Shown here: one piece after another, positions 57,668 through 64,000 of the stretch
How positions within the stretch are numbered: position 1 is the first letter of the stretch
Layout of the letters: every line of letters begins with the position of its first letter
Origin: Mucor racemosus
Taxonomy: Eukaryota; Mucoromycota; Mucoromycetes; Mucorales; Mucoraceae
Direction of reading: 5' to 3'
DNA length: 64,000 bases
Assembly: GCA_027405735.1 (NCBI GenBank)
Contig: JAPEHQ010000024.1
Span: 62,001-126,000, forward strand
Program-made: the position numbers and the translations under genes
The notes under the pieces: model-generated
Seen by the model: only the letters and a program-made list of their open reading frames with translations
Database searches by the model: none
What the model was told of the DNA's origin: nothing

Positions 57668-58921
57668 GTCAAGATTCACCACGACTCCTTGACAGCAGGT
57701 CATTTTGGTAGAGCAAAAACTGCAGAGGTTATTTCTAGAAATTATTAGTGGAAAAACATGAACAACTATATCAAAAGATATGTAGCAAACTGCCAAATAT
57801 GCATGAGAGGAAAACCGTCTCGACAAGCTCCTCAAAATTCTTTGAAATTACTGCAAATACCAGATACACCATGGTCATCGATTAGCATGGATTTTATAGT
57901 AAAACTACCAATATCAGATGGCTATGACAGCATTTGGGTAGTTGTAGATCGCTTAACCAAAATGGCTCACTTTATCCCCTGCAAAGAATTCATCATCGCA
58001 AAAGATCTGGCTAACTTGTTTATCCAAAACATTTTCAAATTGCATGGACTACCATCATCTATCATTTCAGATCGGGGAGTACTATTCACATCCAAATTTT
58101 GGAAACACCTTCTGTCGAAACTCGATATCCAAAGTAACATGTCGACATCGCATAGACGACAAACCGATGGTCAAACAGAAAAAACTAATTCAACACTAGA
58201 ACAATACCTCCGAATATTCAGTAACTACCAACAAGATAATTGGGCGTCTCTCTTACCTTGTGCTGAATTCAGCTACAACAACCACCAACAGTCGTCTACC
58301 AAAGAGTCCCCATTCTTCGCCCACTATGGAATGCATCCACGGATCTCCTTCTCAGCAACATCACCTCATAATCTACCAAGAAATGAATTAGTACCTGCAG
58401 CCGAGGAATTTGCTCGAAAGATGGAAGAAATACATGGGAAGAAGAAAATCAATATCCAACTGGCTCAGAAATTACAAGCCTTATATTACGACAAGAAAAC
58501 AAGACCTATAGCAAATCTCGAAGTCGGATCTGAGGTCTACTTGAACACTAAAAATATACAAACTGAATGGAAATCCAAGAAACTAGATCATAATAGGATA
58601 GGCCCCTTCAAAATTATCCAAAACGTCGGTACACACACATTCAAATTAGATCTTCCTGAATCCATAAAAATACATCCAGTCTTCAACGCTGCCTTATTGA
58701 CACTAAAAGAAATAAAAGGTTTAGAGGACATAGAGAATCAAAAGATCGAACCCGCACCACCGGTTATTGTTAATGGATTCGAAGAATACGAAGTAGACGA
58801 AATACTGGATAGTAGAATCAAACGAAATAGACTACAATACAAAATAAAATGGAAAAATTATCCAGACCCATCAGAAGATACGTGGGAAGACAAAGAAATG
58901 TCAAAAATTTACCAATGCTAG
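57662..58921 (+). pseudogene. Ty3/Gypsy integrase with chromodomain, 5'-truncated
   Basis: One frame of about 420 codons, broken by a TAG at 57746-57748. Before the stop lies the first half of the HHCC zinc-binding region (HHDSLTAGHFGR); after it come CQIC and the rest. The catalytic core has D in [10 protein letters not shown] in [11 protein letters not shown] and E in [13 protein letters not shown], so the DDE triad is complete. After a GPFKI-type linker, a chromodomain ends the protein ([11 protein letters not shown]...[18 protein letters not shown]), as in chromoviruses of the Ty3/Gypsy group. Reverse transcriptase, RNase H, protease and gag are absent. From 57758 on, the frame is open to the stop at 58921. 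Not able to transpose by itself. Confidence 0.9.
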
Positions 58922-59359
58922 TGCAACAGTTTCACAACAAGTACCCCAACAAGCCTTCACCTGCGTCACTCGTGCAACAACCTAAATTACCCACTCGTTT
59001 CTACAAGAGGGGGAGATAATGTAATGATCCAGTTACATTACATAAGCAAATTGCACATATAAATAACAACCCAGAACGGATCAATTGCACATTAGTGAAT
59101 TTATCTGTTCTTTCCTTTCCTCTTATTATATTTATAACCACAATCCAAATAAATATATATATTATTACTTATTTATTATTGTTACTTATAACCAATTATT
59201 ATATAACCCCATATAATCAATCATAGGTAATAATCGTATACTAGTAATAGCAATTACAATTAGTAACACCAACCTCTCATATCCAATCATAGAATTAAAG
59301 TCAGACATATAATCCTCCATATTATATTATCCATTTTGACAACCAATTGATCTATCACA
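57668..59359 (+). mobile_element. Partial chromovirus-type Ty3/Gypsy element
   Basis: 3' half of an element: integrase, about 85 nt of spacer, a purine-rich tract AGAGGGGGAGA (59006-59016) and a 3' LTR. There is no 5' LTR. It is inserted in the dynein-like segment of a composite repeat copy. The left junction is near 57667. Confidence 0.85.
59020..59359 (+). repeat. 3' LTR of the Gypsy fragment
   Basis: Starts TGTAATGATCCAG three bases after the purine tract and probably ends at CTATCACA. About 340 bp; the right end is inferred from where host repeat sequence resumes (CAGAACCAACTTAAG). Confidence 0.7.
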
Positions 59360-59365
59360 CTTTAT

Positions 59366-59452
59366 CAGAACCAACTTAAGTACTTACAAATGGTTCCTCG
59401 GTATATGCATTCGAATTACATAAATTAAATTAACTGATTCCATTTACAGTAG
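59366..59452 (-). pseudogene. Dynein intermediate chain WD40 fragment, 5' half
   Basis: Continues the fragment at 57573-57667 on the far side of the Gypsy insertion. Diverged. Confidence 0.6.
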
Positions 59453-60349
59453 TATCAAACGTATCATCAGCATGCCTTATGATAAATGTCAATCTAAACT
59501 TAGAAATATCCCATTGTCATTGTCATACAGTAAACTATAAAAAGCTTGATTTTTACTAATACAGCAATTAAATAAAAAAAAAGATGATACTAATAGCATA
59601 TGGTGAGTATTTAACATCTAAGTAAGTTTGATAAAGTATGCTTTTTTTAAACCCTTTTAAAAATCATGAGGCAAACTCAACATCTTGGTCCTGTAATTTC
59701 TATCCATCAAAATGTTGCAATTTCCACTACACAATGAATGCACCTTTTATCTATCTTGATCTCGATGCACATTGTTGGGTATCAGCTTTTTACCAGTTTT
59801 ATTTTCTCTGACTCATTAATATCCAGTCATATTGAAGTATGATTTGCAGCGCTGCCAAGAAAAAAAATGAATGCTTCAAGAGTTTTCTGCATATTAAATT
59901 ATTATGCGATTTAGTAACAACAATTGCACTTAATTATAATTTTTAAACTTATTGATGTTAATCAGAATAATTAGTAGTACTTTCATTCAAAAGTAAGCTT
60001 TGCTTTATACATTTACATTCACGCATTCAATAAATGGTATTGCATTTATTATCCGTTATATCAATCAACCGACTTTATCTTGATTCGATATATTTGGCAA
60101 TTAAATGCCTAAATTACACTTGAGCCACCAGGTATCGCCACAAAATAATCTCGTACTACAGGTAGACGAAGCATCGTAATTTGGATCATTTTTTAGTGTT
60201 CATAGATCTGAGCTCTTTCACACATTCATATATCTCTGCATAAATCATATTTCTGTCTGTTTAATTTAACTGGCATACATAGAACGCCAACATCGTACTT
60301 GTAAAACGCCTTACTTTATTGCGAGTCAACACAACGAATTTGATGCTAG
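59453..60349 (+). repeat. Composite long repeat, segments S7-S8 (copy 3, right part)
   Basis: Collinear with 40000-40930 and 62130-63020. No gene. Confidence 0.7.
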
Positions 60350-60883
60350 TGTTGTACTCCACCTAGTATCATACATTATCACCTTCTACAGTATTAATAC
60401 ATCTTGCAATCTATTGACTACAACATGTATTGAAGTGTAAAGTCTTGATATCGGATATAAGAAACTCCTAGTGTACTAAGTTTAATCCAGCAATTACTAA
60501 GAACGCTTGGACCTCGATTACGACACCATATCGTTTCATCCCAGCTGTTAATCAATTAAATAGCTATCAAATCAACATCCAAGCACATTTAACGCAGCAT
60601 TGTAACAAGGCAACTTACAAGCTCTGCAAAAACGGTTAAATTATGATTGATCCATTTCAATCCATAGATTAATATCAAACAGATCTAATAATGGTTCAAT
60701 AGTGTCTTAAATTACATCTCAGGATCTCAATGTTAAATCAATATAAAAGGCCATACTTTTATATCTAAATAAACAATACCTTGTTTTTATTATACAGCCA
60801 GTTGAAGAACTGATTCATCACTCATTCTCTTTTAATTGTATTACTGTTTAGGAATTATTTATCAAACCTGAAAATATACGACA
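60350..60883 (-). repeat. LTR-E family, full-length copy (inverted)
   Basis: 534 bp with TGTTGTACTCC...ATATACGACA ends. Host sequence changes from segment S8 on its left to S6 on its right, and there is no target duplication. This suggests a recombination junction between two element copies. Confidence 0.65.
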
Positions 60884-63190
60884 CTTATCAAACGGTGAAT
60901 ATACATATATCATTGGGATATGAAAACAAAAAGAGAGAAACAACACACGTAGAAAAGGATTTTCAAGGCTTTACATTATTTAGCGCAATTAAACCCTACT
61001 AAATTGCACATTTCAGCCAATGTAAAAGCAGCATTACAGCGCATAAACCATAAACTAATAATAAACAAAATAGGCAATATCTGTTATCATAAAAACGTAC
61101 ATTTTTCTACCAGAAACCCCGTCTATCATATCATACATTCATTAAAAAATTGCAAAAGCATGCTCGTAGAACGACGCCGTAATTGAGCATAGCAAAAATG
61201 AATTGCTAAGTCTCTTATACTATGGTATATCTAAGTTTTAAATAAAAAAGCGTTTCTTTTTTTTAACTTTTCTTATATTTAACCACGTACGGTCTGAAAA
61301 TTCAGTTTTTGTAGCGGACATTTTCGGGGCTCATTTTATCCTTACCAACACTCATGATTTTGAACAAAAATCAGAAAAATCAAATTTTGATACCAAAATC
61401 AACGTTTAAATATACTACATTATGAGAGAAAATTGTAGCCATAACTAATACACATTATATAAAAGCTTAATATCAAATGTTAAGTAATGAAACTTAGCAT
61501 TTTTGGTCCAAAAACGGTTTTTTGATTAAAGGATTTTCATGTAATATTTTGTAATAAAAATATTCTTTGTTTTTTATTGAGCAAATAGAGCGCTAAGTGT
61601 TGTATATGTGTATATTTTTTGTTTTTATAATTGGTAGTATAATTAACTCTAGATTTGCAAAATCAAAAAAAAAAATTTAAAAAATGTCAAAATTGATGAT
61701 CTGGACAAGAATAATTTTCTAAATTAATATTCCGCTCATAAGCCTTGTGAGTCTTAAAAATAAGAGATTTTATAATACTTGAGAACTTTTTCAAGAATTT
61801 ACGATGCTGTATCCACTTGATTCAAGCTTATTATTGTAAATCTTTATACATGTTAATATTGTGTGTTAGCTTATTTTATGATGATATAGTCTTACTTTAT
61901 AGTTCTTGCACTAGAGGTGATTTACATTAAGTTTTAATCTTACCTCCCCAATATCATAAACATAAACATGGCCGTCACTGGAACCTATTGCTGCCTTTTT
62001 ACCCTCTTTGTCTCAAGTCAGTTTATTCAATGCTTCATTACCAGAACCAACGTAAGCACTTATAACTGGTTCCTCGGTATTTTCATTCAAATTCCATAAA
62101 TTAAATTAACTGGTTTCATCTACAGTAGTATCAAACGTATCATCAGTCCGTCATATGATAAATGTCAATCTAAAATCAGAAGCATCCCATTGTCATTGTT
62201 ATAACCGATGAAAAGCTTGATTTTTAATAATACAGCAGCAATTAAATAAAAAACAAGATGATACTAATAACAGCATATGGTAAGTATTTAATATCTAAGT
62301 AAGTTTGATAAAGTATGCTTTTAAACCCTTCTTTTAAAAATTCTGAGGCAAACACAACACCTTGGTCCTGTAGTTTCTATCCATCAAAATGTTGCGATTT
62401 CGACTACACAATGAATGCACCTTTTATCAATCTTGAGCAAGTAGATGTATATTTGGCATTAGTTTTTTACCGGTTACATTTTCTCTGATTCATTAATATT
62501 CAGTCATATCAAACGATTATTTGTAGCATTCATTGCCAAAAAAAAAAGACTAAATGCTTCAAGAGTTTTCTGCATATCATATTATGCGACTTAGTGGCAA
62601 TGATTGCACTTAACAATGCTTTTTGAACCTATTGATGTTAATCAGAATAATTAGTACTTTAATTCAAAAGTAAGCTTTGCTTTATACATTTACATTTACC
62701 CATTCAATGAATGATATTGCATTCATTGTCCGTTAAATCAATCAACCAACTTCATCTTCTTGACTTGATACATTTGACAATTAAATGCCTAAACTACACT
62801 TGAGCCATCAGGTATCGCCACAAAAAAATCTCGTATAAGTCGACGAAGCATCCCAATTTGAATCATTTTTTGTGTTCATAGGTCTGAGCTCTCTCACACA
62901 TTCATAGATCTCTGCATAAATCATATCTCTATCTGTTCAATTTAACTGAAATACATTGAACTACAACATTATACTTGATAAAACGCCTTGCTTTATTGCG
63001 ACTCAACATAATAACTAATTTAATGCTAGTTTAGCATCAGCAGTTGAATCAGATGAATTTGAGATTCGACAATTCCTTTTAATAGATTTGCATACCATGA
63101 GCTAAGAATGGATCGTTATTTTTGATACGCTAATCAAGGATGGTGAGTTAACTACAATGGACAAACGAGTTGATTAGAAGTATAAACGAA
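60884..63190 (+). repeat. Composite long repeat, segments S6-S8 (copy 4)
   Basis: Collinear with 38735-41060, including the dynein-like fragment and segment S8. Confidence 0.7.
61943..62125 (-). pseudogene. Dynein intermediate chain WD40 fragment (best preserved)
   Basis: The minus strand reads, almost in one frame, DDTFDTTVDETS, stop, FNLWNLNENTEEPVISAY, VGSGNEALNKLT, stop in the Trp position (TGA), then DKEGKKAAIGSSDGHVYVYDIGE and a GT donor-like GTAAGAT. This matches the final WD40 blade of dynein intermediate chain (LWNLN-x-x-TE-x-P, GN-x-ALN, IAVGDSEGQIVIYDVGE in animals). Confidence 0.8.
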
Positions 63191-63369
63191 ATATTAAAAT
63201 CAAATATATCAATTGAATGAGCAAGAGATGATAAACCATGTAAATTAGCATAATCGGATTGTTTCAAGCGTTTTGAACTGAATACGCCTTTACTTTTGAC
63301 CTATAAAAATTGATTTATTAGTAAAATCAATTAACAAGTAATAATAATTATGGTGTATCTTTGATATTT
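63191..63369. other. Short unassigned stretch
   Basis: No feature recognised. Confidence 0.4.
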
Positions 63370-64000
63370 GGTAGTGCTACACAAGACAACATTTTGTTTT
63401 CCTCTTCTTGGCTGTTGGTCATTAAACAGAAACAAATATTTTTTTGAAACTAAATAGATTAACGTGAGTTTATTCATTCATTCAAATCAAGTCAATGCTA
63501 TTCATACTTTTATAATCGCCAATTTTTTAGCTGGTAGATAGTATTGACTTTAGACCAAAAAAACATTGATTATAACGTAAATGATGGAACAAAATGACTA
63601 AGGCTTCGATGCCTTTTTTGTTCGAAAAAAGTATTATAACGCACCCTAACATTAACAGTTAATAATTCATTTCCAAATAAACAATAGGAAAAACATGTAC
63701 TTGTACCTGCTACTTAATTTCAGTTTATAAAAAATATTGGTCCTTTTGCTGTAGTTTTAAACTTAAATAAAAGAGCTGAGGAAAGAGTGGGAAGAAAAAA
63801 GAAAAATAATTCTAAATTAGTTGATTTTTTGTGCTACAAACAGGAATTTACAAAGGCATAAATACTTTTAGTGTTGCCAAACAGGTTGTTGTCGTTGTTC
63901 CCATTTGGTCCTTGAAAGAAGAACATGAGCAGAACTCCTTCAAACCCTAAATTTCAAATTGATATATCTCGTCAATAAAGCAATTTTGCTGCATCAGAAT
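63370..64000 (+). repeat. Repeat shared with 17340-17990
   Basis: Runs to the window end with high identity to the earlier copy; it probably continues outside. Confidence 0.65.

Noticed and set aside
54350..60883. Inverted LTR-E copies at 54.4 and 60.4-60.9 kb read as long terminal inverted repeats of one giant transposon
   Set aside because: LTR-E also occurs alone in direct orientation at 12.7 and 18.3 kb, and the 60 kb copy joins unrelated host positions, so independent insertions and recombination explain it better.
1..64000. CRISPR arrays, rRNA genes, intact tRNA genes, telomeric repeats
   Set aside because: None seen; the regular repeats present are LTRs, MITE motifs and microsatellites of a eukaryotic genome.

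Overview
The window looks like AT-rich nuclear DNA of a filamentous early-diverging fungus, most likely Mucoromycota (Mucorales-like). The reasons are short introns of about 55-70 nt with GTAAGT-type donors, multi-exon genes on both strands, polyQ/polyN-rich regulators, small secreted double-psi beta-barrel proteins, a chromointegrase-bearing Ty3/Gypsy fragment and many solo LTRs. The species cannot be fixed from the sequence alone.

Layout. 0.7-10.3 kb: a bHLH-zip factor (-), an RBM18-like RNA-binding protein (-), two secreted DPBB/RlpA-like proteins (+) and a stand-alone WWE-domain protein (-). 10.5-24 kb: gene-poor repeats (R1 family, solo LTRs of several families, an hAT-type MITE, and pieces of a long composite repeat). 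24.2-35.4 kb: a compact gene island with alternating orientation: kinesin-7 (-), exosome subunit CSL4 (+), a type II membrane glycosyltransferase-like protein (-), a ricin-B-type lectin-fold protein (+), a BSD-domain SYAP1-like protein (-), RAD17 checkpoint clamp loader (+), glutaredoxin (-). 35.9-45.1 kb: repeats again, including a nearly perfect 1.64-kb-arm inverted repeat whose spacer holds two solo LTRs, a CACTA-type MITE and another solo LTR. 46.0-50.9 kb: a GRAM/VASt/TM sterol-transfer type protein (-) and cyclin C (+). 51.4-52.8 kb: a diverged segmental copy of the 9-10.3 kb DPBB gene region. 53.8-64 kb: two more copies of the composite repeat, one cut by a 5'-truncated Gypsy element.

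The genes do not form one pathway. They are mostly housekeeping genes (RNA decay, checkpoint, Mediator kinase cyclin, redox, motor, lipid transfer) arranged in divergent and convergent pairs. The most unusual signals are: degraded pieces of a cytoplasmic dynein intermediate chain (C-terminal WD40 blade) carried in four copies of the composite repeat, two of them in the arms of the large inverted repeat; two microexons of 6 and 4 nt in the kinesin motor domain; a well-preserved hAT MITE with 8-bp target duplication and dense AGCTCG subterminal motifs; several solo LTRs with exact 5-bp target duplications; a perfect RFX X-box upstream of cyclin C and three RFX half-sites upstream of RBM18; and a conserved 3'UTR mini-hairpin shared by all three DPBB genes.
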